Assembly: GCA_905250075.1 (NCBI GenBank) | Contig: CAJNOP010000382.1 | Coordinates: 24,890 to 88,889 of the forward strand | Direction: 5' to 3' | Length of the DNA stretch: 64,000 nucleotides | Source: Rotaria sp. Silwood1 | Lineage: Eukaryota > Rotifera > Eurotatoria > Philodinida > Philodinidae | Shown: piece by piece, positions 12,707 through 25,671 of the stretch | Numbering within the stretch: the stretch's first letter is position 1 | Layout: the number at the start of each line of letters is the position of its first letter | The notes under the pieces: generated by a model | The model's input: only the letters and a program-made list of their open reading frames with translations | Told to the model about the DNA's origin: nothing | The model's database searches: none | Translations under genes and position numbers: made by a program

Positions 12707-14389
12707 TTATAACGATAAAGTAGAATAATATTTAAAACAAGAGAATATGATGGAAAAAGAACCAAGAATATATAAAAGAAAAGATCCATTTGAAAGAGAT
12801 GATGGAGCAATTACTGGTAAAAAATAAATTGGTATCCATCCAATAAGAAATATTCCAAGCATTAATGCAATATTTAATAAAATTTTTATATCACATTTTG
12901 AAACACGTTTGGAATGAATTCTATCTATTCTTTCTTCATTTTGATTATCATTAAGTAATTTCAATGAATTCGTCTGTGTTTTAGTATAAGCGTGAGGTTG
13001 ATATCAAACTCTACTCATAGTTTCAATTTGATTTTGATTTGTATTTATTCGAGCACGGGATCGTACAGCCAACATGAAAACACTTATATTACTTGAACAC
13101 ATAAGTATCAATGGGCATAAAACAAGTGTTATGAATGTATAACTATTTATAAATATACCACGATTTGCCCCGCGACAAACCTAAAATCATTGAAATTATT
13201 TTTAAGTTTTATTGAAAATATCATAAAAGAAGTTTTTTAATTAATTCCAGAATTACATTTATGAAAAAACTTTCGAAAATAAAGATGAACTTTTCAAATA
13301 AGTTCATTGTCTTTCATTTTAGAATATCGTTTCTCTTTTTTTTGTGATTTTGCTGTTTGTATTAAATTTCATATCTACCCCTTAGATTGATAATTAATCT
13401 TGTCATGACATTAAATATAATTATCTTGTACTATCCAGAAAAACATTTTCAACGTTTTGACTTGCCCTTAGATGTGACCTTTGTGAGGTTCAATAGTTTT
13501 CTCTACGGTCAATGCTAATTTTATTTTTTGACATGATGAATTGGTGAAGTTTATATATAATGAAAAATAAAGAATCTATAAATACGTTTGAAATGTCGAA
13601 TAAAACATGACCATTTTTTGTTTCTACTTTGATGATACTAGTCCGTGTAAATTGATGTTTTCTTTTCTTAATGGACTTTCTTTGTTGCTGGTATCTTAAT
13701 CTGATTACTTGGAAAATTTATAAAAAAAGACCTTTCAAAACCATTATTTGAAAAGAATGTCGAAAGAATTTTCAGCTCATCTACTGATTTTTCAGTGGAA
13801 CAATGTTGACATAACGAAAAAAAAAAACATTATTGGACGAACTTAACTTCATGAATTTATCTATAGACTAGAACAAAATAAATAAACTTACAAGATGATT
13901 TTGATATATTTGTGGCACGGGTACTAAAAATCCAAAAATCCATTGCAAAGTAATAGAAAGAAATATCCATTTTGATGACTTAAAAAAATGTTTACGATAA
14001 TAAACAATTGAAATAAATCGATTAATAGCAACAATAACAAAGGAATAAATGACTTGACTATTAACTACCACTTGAAAGTATAATAAAACAGTACAAGTAT
14101 TATCTTTACTAGACATTTGAAAATAATTTGGTAAAAATGTTAACATTACAAATAAACTTCAATAAATAGCATAGGTTATTGATGATAAACAAACATTTAT
14201 TGTTAAGAAATTTAGTTTATTTGAACGAAGCGTATTGTTTAAGAATATTGTAAATGAATAAATCAAAGAAGAAATGGTCAATGTAACTAAATTTATTTCT
14301 TGTAAAATAGTTGTTGTAAGAGCTAGAGGTGTTGCATCAAAGATGCCCATCTTGACTTTTAAATTTATTTTATTTTCTATTTCAAACAT
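12707..14389 (-). pseudogene. Rhodopsin-like 7TM receptor broken by two in-frame TGA codons
   Basis: A second receptor, in at least two exons. The first block is 14389-13892 with donor GTAAGT, followed by an intron of about 710 bp; the last exon is 13180-12707 (phase 0 junction). The frame stays continuous except for TGA at 14161-14159 (after TYAIY) and at 13006-13004 (after ETMSRV). Both sit where a TGG tryptophan would fit. Receptor features remain: TM2 to TM4 (FVIVAINRFISIVYY with NRF for DRY, then FLSITLQWIFGFLVPVPQIY), TM5 (YTFITLVLCPLILMCSSNIS) and TM6 (NIALMLGIFLIGWIPIYFLP). TM1 is shortened (SLIYSFTIFLNN runs straight into the loop) and NPxxY is missing from TM7. The long intron and short TM1 favour a decaying gene over readthrough. 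Confidence 0.6.
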
Positions 14390-14844
14390 ATTTATAGATT
14401 TATATATATATATATTAATGTCTAATCAAAAACAGATGAAATATCTGTTATTGACTAACTCATTTCTGTATTTAATTACTTGACAAAAAAATTCGTTTAA
14501 AATCTATATTATTTTTAAAAAATATAATCTTTTACATTGATCATTGACTTTCATTCTTAATTAATACAAATATATCACAATGAATTTGTTTCAATTGAAT
14601 ATTACTGTCGACATCAAAAGTCTCGTACTACTTCTTTGTTTTGAGTCGTATATTTAAATTAAATAACATTACTTTTATTCGATTGTATGCCTGTATAGTA
14701 GAGATCAAGTACTATATATATATACATATATGCATCTATTTAATATGAAAAAGCCTTGAATATGAAATACAATAAGAAAACGAAACTTCAGTACTGCGAA
14801 AAATACAATAAAAACACATGTGCAAAAACATGAACATAAACTAT
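14390..14844. other. Intergenic, no gene seen
   Basis: AT-rich spacer with short TA microsatellite stretches (near 14400-14415 and 14714-14732). Nothing else is supported. Confidence 0.5.
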
Positions 14845-15577
14845 CTAAATGTTTAATAGGATCGCATCGATTTTGTGCCTGAATGAATAATTCAATTCTT
14901 GCTTACTGTTCCGATGATAAAGTTCGATATTTTCTTCAATTATTTCTCGCCTGGTGGCTTCTTCTGTTTTGCCTCGAATAATATTATCCCACAATTGTTC
15001 ATTACCACACGTTACACCTTCAAATGATTGTCTATCTTCGCTTACAGTTAGTCGATATTGATCTTCACCAATGAGACCTTCAGCACTAACATCGTGTCTC
15101 ACTCCTTGAAACTCCAGTAAACGCTCATCTCTTTTAAAGATTCCTTCCACAAATTCTCGACCAGAATTTCCCAGACGACGAAAGATATGCGAATTCTCTG
15201 GAGCTTTTTCTAACGACCACAAAATACATCCTTCAATCGGCACAGTTTTTGTCTCATCTGAGTAGTTATCATTTTTGATTATTTTCAGTGTCATCTTGAA
15301 TTTATATACATAGCCGCTGTAATGACCTTCTGCACTCATCCATTGACCGACATATTTGAATTCATCAGGCGCATTCTGAGGAGATTTATCCAGTGTCGAT
15401 AAAAGTTGCTTGTTTCTGTTGAATAACGCAAATGATAAATCCATAACAGCGATTCGAAGATTTTTCAATCCTAAATTATTTATCAATGTTGTATTTGTTA
15501 TCAATTCAATCCAAAATTGCAATACGAAATGTTGAATATTTTCTTTCAAATTGAAATTGTCACTTGTTCGAATCAAT
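14845..15577 (-). CDS. 3' exon of an unidentified protein with a beta-rich barrel-like domain
   Basis: The exon begins at an acceptor (tttactaaattag) at 15578 and stays open for 243 codons to a stop at 14845; no ATG start is seen. It encodes a helical start (NIQHFVLQFWIELI, then LRIAVMDLSFALFN) and a beta-rich part of about 140 residues: FKYVGQWMSAEG, YKFKMTLKI, EGCILWSLEKAP, FVEGIFKRDERLLEFQG and RLTVSEDRQSFEGVT. The G-x-W opening and alternating strands suggest a calycin-like barrel, which is inference only. It lies 255 bp downstream of the giant gene's stop on the same strand, but none of that gene's last-exon donors has the phase needed to splice to it. Either the 5' exon was not recognised or this is a separated or decaying piece. 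Confidence 0.5.
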
Positions 15578-15831
15578 CTAATTTAGTAAATAGAAATCAA
15601 TTAAGTAGGACCGTGAGCGATTTTCAGAATTTCGTACGAGACCTGGATTGGAGTCGGAATTAAGAGAGTTGTTTACAAAAAAAAAACAAGTATCTGTTTG
15701 ATAGCTGAGGAACATTTCTTTTTTTTGCAAGAGAATGAGAAGAAACAAATAATGTGTTTTTTCATTTTTTTTAACTATGATTCTCATACAAAAGAAATCA
15801 TTAAGATTCTACGGACTCTGGATCGAAAACG

Positions 15832-18800
15832 TTAATCCTGGAGGAAAGAACAATCGAATAAGCTTTGAAAATTCTCATTTGTAGTCGATTTATTCATTCT
15901 GTTAACTAAATCAATCGGAGCTTTTGATGCGACAAATAATTTCTCTGATATAGTTAATAGAATGAATCGATATCAAATGAAGAGACGAGCTCAATTTTAC
16001 TTACGTAGTAAAAAAATGAAGAATGAATATTTTCGATTGATGTGATGGTACTAATAGAAATAGATCGAACATCACTTTGATAAACCACGAAGGAAACAAA
16101 AATGAAATAATCAGGTCTGTTTGATGTTGTGTCAACGAATCATCAATTAGCATGTCCAAGAATAAGTTTAGTAACTTGAAAAGAAAATCTAAAGTCGATT
16201 GCTTGATAATTGTCTTTTCATCAATTGACTCATTGTTAGTATTAGTGATGTCTAATAACGATGGTTCTATTAAAAATCGAATCGATTCTTCGATGACATA
16301 TTTTTGTAATTGATATAGCAATGGAGCTGTTGTTTTTAATAGTTCACCAGTTATTGAATTTTCTGTCAAATGTTTTAATACTTCTTTCATTTCGGCTTTC
16401 ACAATCGTCATTGTGAGCAATCTCATTCTATTCACAGTTTCATCCGTCTGTATTCGTGCATGTGTAAAATGGTAATCCATCAATTGTAATAACGTAAGAA
16501 TAAAAGAGCTATCACCAAATTTTTCGATTGAAAATAAACTTTGCTGATCATCGCTAGAGCCGACTTTTAACATATTCAAGAAAGCATAACGGGCGTAAAT
16601 TTTTGTCAGTTCATATTCGCAAGCACGTCGTGCGTTGAAGTATTGTTGCTGTGTCATTTGACGATGTGAATATTGAACGGATTTTTGGAAGTTTTTTCTA
16701 GAATCTCCAATAATGGATTGTTTCTTAGGATTTTTATCTCGGATCCACTCCGTTAGTGTATCATGGATACCTAAGCCACGAATAGATTCGTGATACCATT
16801 GTTTTTCTAAGACCATGTCATCTTCATCATCTTTCACTGCTACTATGTTATCAATGGCAGTTATCTGTTCGTCATTGTCGGATTTTAAAAGCATTACTAG
16901 ATCCTCTGATTTTGTTTTATCAATGTACGGAGTTAATCGTGACAAAATATCGATTTTATGTTGTCGTTGCTCTCCATGATAGGCCTTTAACAGCATGTGA
17001 TGTTGTTTGCGTATACTAGTATCAATCAAATGAAAATTCGTTGTATGGTAGTATTTAATAACAAATTTTATCCATTCTTCTTTGTATCCAATAGCCATTA
17101 GACTTGGCAATACTATAGAAAAAGGTGGAGAAACCAGTTTGTCCAATGAACATTCAGTTGATTTGATCAGTTGTGTCACGAATGATGGAGAAGTGCTTAT
17201 TGATTTATTCAAAAATGTGATCGATTTACATTCTATTCGAAGTTTATCTTCAGCAGTCGTGTTCTTAGTCAAATTGACTTCTCTGAATAGATCAATGCGT
17301 CCAAATTTGACTTTAAATTGATCATCTGTGATTGGTACGTTGAGTTCTAATGATCCGTTTACATGAATTTTTAGACATGTTCGTTGAACAGAAATAACCA
17401 AACGAATATATTCATTCAATTTCAACGTTGATACACTCTTTTTTCCTCCGGAAAGACATAGATGACCATCGGGTGTAATATAAATTTCTGATTGTGTGTC
17501 CAACGTTACCAATGTTAACTGTGGTTCATTATTCGAAGATCCAGATGAATGATTCTTCATGGGAAAATTGGGTATAGAAATATCGAGAACCAGTGTATAT
17601 TGAGACCATAGGTCAGTCGATGTGTCTAAAACAAGATAAGTTTTGTTTCCAAACAGTTGCACTACTGATTGATGAGTTCTAGGTATTGTCTTGAAATAAA
17701 TTGATTCATCATGATCAGTTTGTTTTTTTTTCTTCTCCCAACTATTGGCTTCAAATGGTTGATTGAATGGTACAAGTGATTCGCTAATAAAATATTGTTG
17801 ATCTTGAATGAACGTGAATGTATTCGCTTCTCTACGGTATTCTTTTAGTCGTTGATAATCGGCTGTCACATAAGAAAGGCCATAAATGAATAAACGTCGG
17901 ATGAGTTCTTCTGAGAGAGCATATTTCCATATGCCTAGATTTTTAATTCCAGCGGCTATATGTGGTAAAATATTCACGTTCAGTGTCGTCTTCGCTGCAG
18001 GATCGAATGTATGACAGAAACCCAATGTTCGATACTCGTTATTGATGTAAATTTTCGTTTGTTCTTGCGCTTGAAATAGGATTGCAATACGTTTTCGATG
18101 TGGTATAGTTTCATCAGTAAAGTCATCATTTAGTTTATATAATGTTATTCGAATTGGAAAAGTGTCATCTCCTAATGCAAATAATGTAATATCGAGCTCG
18201 TCTTGACTATTTTCTACCAGATTTGCTGTCAATATTTCAAAATCGAAACTAATCGTCAGCGATTCATGGTTATCGATCGAAAGCGGCAAACCATTGCTGT
18301 CGGCTGATAATTTTAAAAGATGATGATCTTCTGTGATCTGATCGATAGTGAATGGAACTTCTAGATGATGATCATTGGCAAAATCACGTAGGAAAGAGCC
18401 TCTTTTACTAATTGCATTAGGTTGTGAACATCGAATTGTATGAAAATAATCTTGAATATTATTACCAACGAGATACGCGCTGTAAGGGTATGCAACCAGT
18501 ACATTTTTGATATTGATCAATTTCGGTAGCAATAACGGCTTGTAACCTTCCGGTAATGGACAATCAGTCATATCTTCTGGACTAAATATGAATTCACAGA
18601 CACCTGTATTTGTCGCGCTGCCATACACTAGCACACTAATGCTTGGAAAATAGTGTGTCCTAGGTCCATTAGGTAACATGTTAGCTTGATATGCTGATTC
18701 AATATCTTTATTTGACGTATGTGAAAAGCCAATGCCTAGAAATTCTTTGTTCAACCAATATTTAATCGTTGTGCTTTGGCCGTCAATTTCAATACCACAA

Positions 18801-21800
18801 CCACAAACGTCATTTTCATTCCAACGAATTTCGCCACGAAAATATTTACTTTCATTATTGTGCAAACATCTACCGCTGAACCCCGTGTAACCCCACGAAT
18901 ATTCATCATCTCCCATACCTATTCCACGACTGGAATTTGGATTAAATCCGGTTGTTGCCCATCCGACTGTGATCATACCACCTAACGGAAGTCGAACACA
19001 ATAATACCATTTGCCTTCACTCAACTGTAGATCCTCAACAACAAAGGTTGGAAAATAAATATCTTCGTTGCTATTAGTAATATTAATCTTTCCTTTGAAT
19101 TTATGCTTGTTACCACACTCTTCCAATTTTGGTAGATGAGGATTGGGTGGTAATGAGACAATATTGAATTCATCATTACCTATTCTGCCCTTTAGAAATG
19201 ACTGCATTTCGCTTTTAGATACGTACGGTTTCCATCCATTGCATTTTGATATGGTCGTAGATACAGCGTTCAAGATGAGAGGATCACGATTGATTTTCGC
19301 ATGATTCCAAATTCCTGGGATTTCATGCTCGGCCTCCTTTATTCCTTTCATTCGTTCACACATGTCTAAACTTAAAATATATTGTTCCAGATGTAATATA
19401 TTCAGAAGTCGTAATTCAGGCAGTTGCATCAAATTCATTGAGTCAACATCGTGAGACAATACAAATAGATTTGTAATGATAGATGCATAAGGTTTTTGCA
19501 CAAAAATTTCGGCCATTTGCTTGTTATTGAGTAATGAATAGAATGCTGCCACGGAACAACGTTTGATTTGTAATAACATCAGCGACTCTGTTGTTGATGT
19601 ATCAATTTGTGCAAAATAATTCAATGTATCAAAAATATAATGAATGGCTGCTTGTGGTTGATCATCCGTTGACAAGAGCATTAAATTTGATGGAAGAACA
19701 TCAGTTACGATGTATAATTTATTCGCCATGATCCATTCGGTTTTATTTGTTGTTGCAGATTGGACAAAATAGGGCAGGGCATCATGTGTATCCGACTCCA
19801 GGGCACTTGCATCAATCTCGATAATGACTCCTAATTCCCACGGATTGTTACTCTTATCGTTATCATAGATTTGTACGACAGATCCTAAACAATACGGTCG
19901 AATATATCCACCCAAGATGGATAAAGATGCTAGAAAGAAATTCATTTGTGTTCTTTCAACAGATTCCAACGACTTCAACTCGAAGCTTAAACTCGATTTG
20001 ACAGCATTGATGACCAGCTCTGTTGCCATTCTTTGCCACGGTGAATATTGAGACATTAGTGTACGATAAATATAGATGAATTCAGTGACTATTTCATTAT
20101 TCGTGTTCATTGTTCGTTGTGTATTGGAATTGTCACCAATGTTAAACAAAATTTCAGTTAAGAGTTTTTCAATAATATGACCCGTCGTGCCATTCATATC
20201 CTCTGGTAATTGTGTCACTAAATCACGTAGGATTTTCAATACAAGTAAACGAGTAGTCGTATATTGATTGTTATGATAAATGTTCAATAATTCTTGAATG
20301 TAATCAGTTGTTGCACATACGAATCGCACATGATCATAGAAATGAATACAACGAAATAGAAACATTAACCATTGATCCATACAGAGATTAATGGCAGCTG
20401 TCGATGATAAGTGATCTGTCGTTGTTAATGGTTTCTTCACTGCTGCAAGAAACCAACCTATAGCAGCATTGTGCAGGGAAGAATTTCGGCATTCTTCACT
20501 AGGAATCGACGTTTGTCTTAATATTCTCAATCCTTTTAGTTCAGTTAAAATCAATGTGTGAAAGACCAAATTCAGTTGTTTTTGTAGCAATCGATGAAGT
20601 TTACGACCATCGAATTGCTTCCTTTTCAATTCTTCTATTTGAATATTTTCACATAATTCCAATACAAACATCCGAAACCAATTGTAGGCCGTTAATTTCA
20701 TATCAAGTGAAGCGACCACGACTGAATCAGTTTGAACAAAGCTAACAAAAGATGTAAAGAACGTTTCAACAAATTGAAAATTTTGTAAATAAAAGAAATC
20801 CATTAATTCGTAGGATGTATTAATTAGATGAAACAAACTGAGTACTAACAGCTTTTTTATCGTTGACTCAAACGTGGAATGTAGAATGAACGATGCCACT
20901 GTATTGATAATTAAATAGTAGTTCTGTCTAATGTCTTGTTTCATTTGAATATTCGATACTGGAATACTTTCGAGATAGTACCAATCTGAATTGTAATTTT
21001 TCATATATGATAAAAAAACAACCAGAATAAGGTGAATTCGATGTTCGTCTTTTGTTTTCATCACTTTTTCGAGAAATGTATGAATAAACCGATAGGTAAC
21101 CAGTCGTGTCATTGCTCGTCCATACTGTCGGATCAAACATTTGATCAGTTCATCAGATTCAATATTGTTGCCTTCACTAGTGGTTGGTGTCTCGTTATTA
21201 TTTCCATACAGATAGATAATAATCTCTTGGTGTAAGACACTTTCACTGTCCTTTTTCTGTTCGACAGCTTGTTTTCGTGCCAGCATCATTTTTTTCAATC
21301 GAATACAGGCTCGTAGAGTATTTCTAAGTAATCGAATTCTATATGTTGCCTTTGTCACATATGATATGTCTCGTTTTAGTTGAAATTCTTTATTTTTCGA
21401 CTGTTGTACAGTTGCCATAGATGCAACTTCAGACCAATCTTCGATCGTGGAAATAAAATAACTTTCTTTAACCGATTCAAGTAAAACTAGTGTCTTGATT
21501 TTAATTTGCTTGTATAATTGGTTACAATCACCACCTTGAGCTTCGGTAGTAGCGAATACTGTTTGAACGTGACTAGCATATTCATAAAGAGACAAAAGAT
21601 TATTGTGTGGCTTTTGATAGATCGGTTGAGATAATTCGCCTTTGGCCAGACTAATGCTATGATAGTGTTTGATGTACACAGCAAATACAGCGGCAAACGC
21701 ATCGTTTGCTTGCTGCTCAACTGACTTTTGTAATATATATTGCTTATCTCTCACGAACATTTTCATTTTCGATATCAATTCCGACCCTTGGCCAATGTTA

Positions 21801-24426
21801 TTGTAAATAGACATTAAAAAATCGTGGTCTGTCAATGATTGTAGTGTTTGGTTGGCCAGGTCAAATTGACTATAGACGATTAAATTGGACTTGAATAAAT
21901 TCAATAAATATGGATTATTCTGTGTGATGCTTTTCTCACATCCACCAGCAAACAGGGATAGTTTCAATGTATCGGTGTGTTTTTTCTCTAATGGATCCTG
22001 TGGAGAACCAACAAGAAGACGATTACTTATTTTTCCTAACAGTGCAGGAATCAGATAAGTGTTTGTACCATCATCAATATTTGTCGTTTGTAGTAAATAC
22101 TCCACAAGTAGTGGTGCAACTTCAATGAAGACAGGTTGTATTGTTACAAAATTGAATTTGGGTTCTGTTAGTGTACATAAACCGACGAGAAGTGACTTTA
22201 GAAAAGTATTAATAACCGCTGTGCCGGTACAATATGTGATTATCTGAGTTGCATATTTAACCACAAGAACAGCTACTGAAGAACATTCGAGTTCGTATGC
22301 AACATCACATGATTGATTGTTCAGTCGAACCAATAGTAATTCTTGAAACGTCAATAAGATCTTCTCTAATCCATCTACTTTTTGTCCTTTAATAGAGCTC
22401 GATTTTAAGCAAATATCAATAAATGAATGTAATATTGTTGATGCTGTTGTTTTCTCATCATGGACACTTTCATTGCATAGAACATCGATCCATTTTTGTA
22501 TGCTGACATGTTTGCGCAGTTCTATCAATAATAGCTCAACTAATACAGGATGCTTATTTTCAACGATATGTTTATACATGAATGATAGTTTATTGGCAAA
22601 TGACCATGTTTGTTTGTCAATCAAGTAAATCAAAGCTTTCGACGCTTCTTTACATATGTCTTTTGATTCATCATCTAAAGCCAATTTTAAGATTGATACA
22701 AAAGATTTTTGAAAATCCTCCTCCGTTTCAAATGCATGGAAATTGTCAATATTTGATACCGTGAAAAAGTATAAATGTGTTGTGAGTAAACGTAGACAAG
22801 CGGTTAACATATAGATTAGACTTATATTCGATGATGATTGTGCCATCATTAGTCGTTCTATCAGATCAAACAATAGTTTAAATGTGTTTGGGTGAAACTC
22901 AAATGAAAGTGAACCATCAAGTGAATCACGGTCGAATTGTGATTTCGATTGAATATGATTGTGAAGATCAATGTATGCCAGTAATATGGATGATATGAAT
23001 TGTCCGGTGAATTTTTTCTCGTCCAAATTTATTAATTGCGTGCTTGGAAATGATCCAATTGATTTTAAGTATTTAAGTGCGACTGGAGCAATATTGTCAA
23101 CAACAGCTGTGTTGGTAGTGGCTGATGTTTCTTCTAGACAAGATACAATAGCCCTCGTTTTGTTACAGAAAAAAGCCTAAGAATAGACATTATCGTCTCT
23201 AGTTTTCGATAATCGGAAGATCGATTTTGTCTGAGTATACTCAAGTTCAAAAATGAATCGGCTGTCGCTATCTCTGAGATAGAAACTTGTTGATTTATTT
23301 CCAAGAAGTCTCGCGTCCGAAAAGTGAAACAATCATACACGAAATTTTTCAGTTCTTATGATTTAGAGGCTCAAGTCATATGGTTTCATTTCAAGCATGT
23401 TGTTCAATGAGAAATGATCTTACCAGTCTTATTTGTTCCTGTCGATGTTTTTTGATCTTCTTCAGATTCCACAGCATTGCCAATAAGATATGTGTTCAAT
23501 TCTATGCATAACTCTCGTACATCGTAAATTTCAGTTGTATCAAAAATTAATTTGCTGAGTAAAGATAAAATGTCTTTCAATGATGCTTTCAAAATCGAAA
23601 ATTTTAATAGTATTTTGATAGCTTGTTTGGCTGCAAGGGGATCAACTTCAATTTGTGTCGATAATTCATTGATGTAATTCGTCACAGGTTTTAGTAGTTT
23701 AAATAAGCCACTCGATCGTTTATAGATATCAGAAAATATATATTGAATTGGAATTTGTTCGACAAGTTGACTTGCCAATGTGAATATTTCATGAATAATC
23801 ATTGGATCTTTTTTCTCTGCTGATTTGATTAGCATCAGTAAGAAGGATATCAAGGATTGTACTGCCAAAGACGATAATTGTTGAGCTTGAAATTCATTGA
23901 GTTTCGTTTGTTTGGCAAGATCAGTATCCGTTTGAACCTCCATCGATACGCTCTCGTAATTAGATGAATCGATAAATGATCGTGCAAGAATGGAAGCATC
24001 TGCATTTTCATCTCCTTTCAGTTGTGTATCATAGTAATTTTGCAGTTGATACTGTTTATCAAGGATCGACTGATTATCGTTCACTATCCTCGTATTGATC
24101 ACTGTGATATGATCCAATACTTGTTGAACTATTCCAGCAATGTGAGTGTTCAACTGGTTCAGTTCAGATGGATGCGTTAGAAGAGACAAATGAGTTCGAA
24201 TCTGTTTGATTAAAATTTGTTTCGTAATTGACATTGCAATCGAACTTTGTTGATCATGATCATTCTGCGAAAGCGAATTGATATTAATAGTGTTCACTGT
24301 TTCTAGTGGCAAAAACAAATAGATATCTTCTGTATCAATGCCTGACAATATCCCATCTGAATGTTCCAGTTTCGTTTTCGTCCAGTCAAGAAGTGTGAAA
24401 TCAAGTGAAGATAAATTTTGACCCAT
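15832..24426 (-). CDS. Giant SPRY and LamG-like domain protein (~2,790 residues)
   Basis: Three exons: 24426-23424, 23273-16005 and 15944-15832 (introns 150 and 60 bp). The start MGQNLSS fits an N-myristoylation signal. Most of the protein is helical-repeat-like. A SPRY domain lies near residues 1750-1900 (KWYYCVRLPLGGMITVGWAT, YWLNKEFLGIGF). Two concanavalin/LamG-like stretches follow (TKIYINNEYRTLGF; RLVISVQRTCLKIHVNGSLE), then a UBA-like helix set (LMAIGYKEEWIKFVIKYY). The layout recalls giant E3-ligase scaffolds such as HERC1 or HECTD4, but no HECT or RING domain is visible, so enzymatic function is not claimed. The frame breaks twice at homopolymers: A6 at 23169-23174 needs one more base and A7 at 16010-16016 one fewer. 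These may be assembly errors or real lesions. The last exon ends ENFQSLFDCSFLQD. Confidence 0.7.
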
Positions 24427-25671
24427 TTTTTCACGATAACGGTCAATGAATCACAATATAGATATTACTGCTGTTCTGAAACATAAAAACTTCTCAAAAA
24501 AAAAAAAAAATTAAACAAAAAAACGCTACGAGGCGTCACTATGCTCACACAATTGAAATTTTTACTAAAATGGTAGTCTTCTGATGCTCAGAGCTCCGAA
24601 ATAAATGACAGAGTTCAATCTAATAGATGTATCAAACAGAAACTCTGAGCTATATTGCCAGAAAACTGTCACTCGACAGTTCTTTTTAATGAAAGAATCG
24701 ACTGAGTGTGACTTCATGTCTTGTCGTTGTATGAAGACATGCAATCATACCTTGCTGTTGATTCTATTCAAAAAATGAATCTTTTTCTGACCGATCGAAA
24801 GCGGTTTTTTCGTTCTGTTGAGTCGAAAGAAAGAAAGAACAAAGAAAAAGAAGAAAATGATGCTATTTTCTTTTCGTATTTTAACTGCTGCACCTACACC
24901 TATTAGTAAAAAAATATTTCACAGAAGGAAAGCAAAATTGTGTGCGATAGATTTCGATCAAATGACGAAAATTCATGCTAAAGGCAGTTCTTCAATCTTG
25001 ATTTTACCCACATGGTTGACAGTGCTATAAATGGCTTCTATAGTTGTCATTAGTTGTTAATGTGTTGCATCTGGTGAATTTTGAAAGTCTGTCATTTGAA
25101 TTATTTTCTGCAGTAAGATATTATAGAAAGACCTTCTCAGTAAAGTGAACACGCAGGTTTAAGAGCCATTTCATGAAAAAATGACCTATATTAGCTCAGT
25201 CAAGGGCTTTAGATTTGCATGAAACCTATCATATCTTGTAAAGCACACTCTCTTACGCGTAAAGTCCAATTTTTAGATTTAGTAAATCGATCTCGGTTGA
25301 TATATTGAGGACACAAGAAAACCATTAAAAAAAACGGTTTTTAACAAATTTAAGATTTATTCAAGTAAACATGTGTTGACTATATCTCCTCACTAACACA
25401 AACTACATTTCTAAAAATTTTTATCGAATACCCATTTTAGTATAGGCAACCTGAATATGCTGCCAATTTCGTATTTACTTACTAATAATGGTTTTTGATT
25501 TCCAGGACCTCCTACTTTGTAAAAAAAAGAACCACAGAACAATAAATGTTACACTTTCATAAACTCCTCGTGAGGTTTCATGAACATTTTAAACCCTTTA
25601 TGAAAGCCTTGCCGAAAACACTACCCGAACATTCTACTTTGAACGATCCTAGTTTTATCTTTTTTTCTATT
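24427..25671. other. Intergenic, no intact gene
   Basis: A/T-run-rich spacer upstream of the giant gene. Short open frames around 24720-25030 are A-rich and lack protein-like composition. No RNA gene or repeat unit was recognised. Confidence 0.45.

Noticed and set aside
15578..15787. Open frame between the giant gene and the orphan exon
   Set aside because: Homopolymer-rich, no acceptor or donor in a usable phase, and no protein-like pattern; treated as noncoding.
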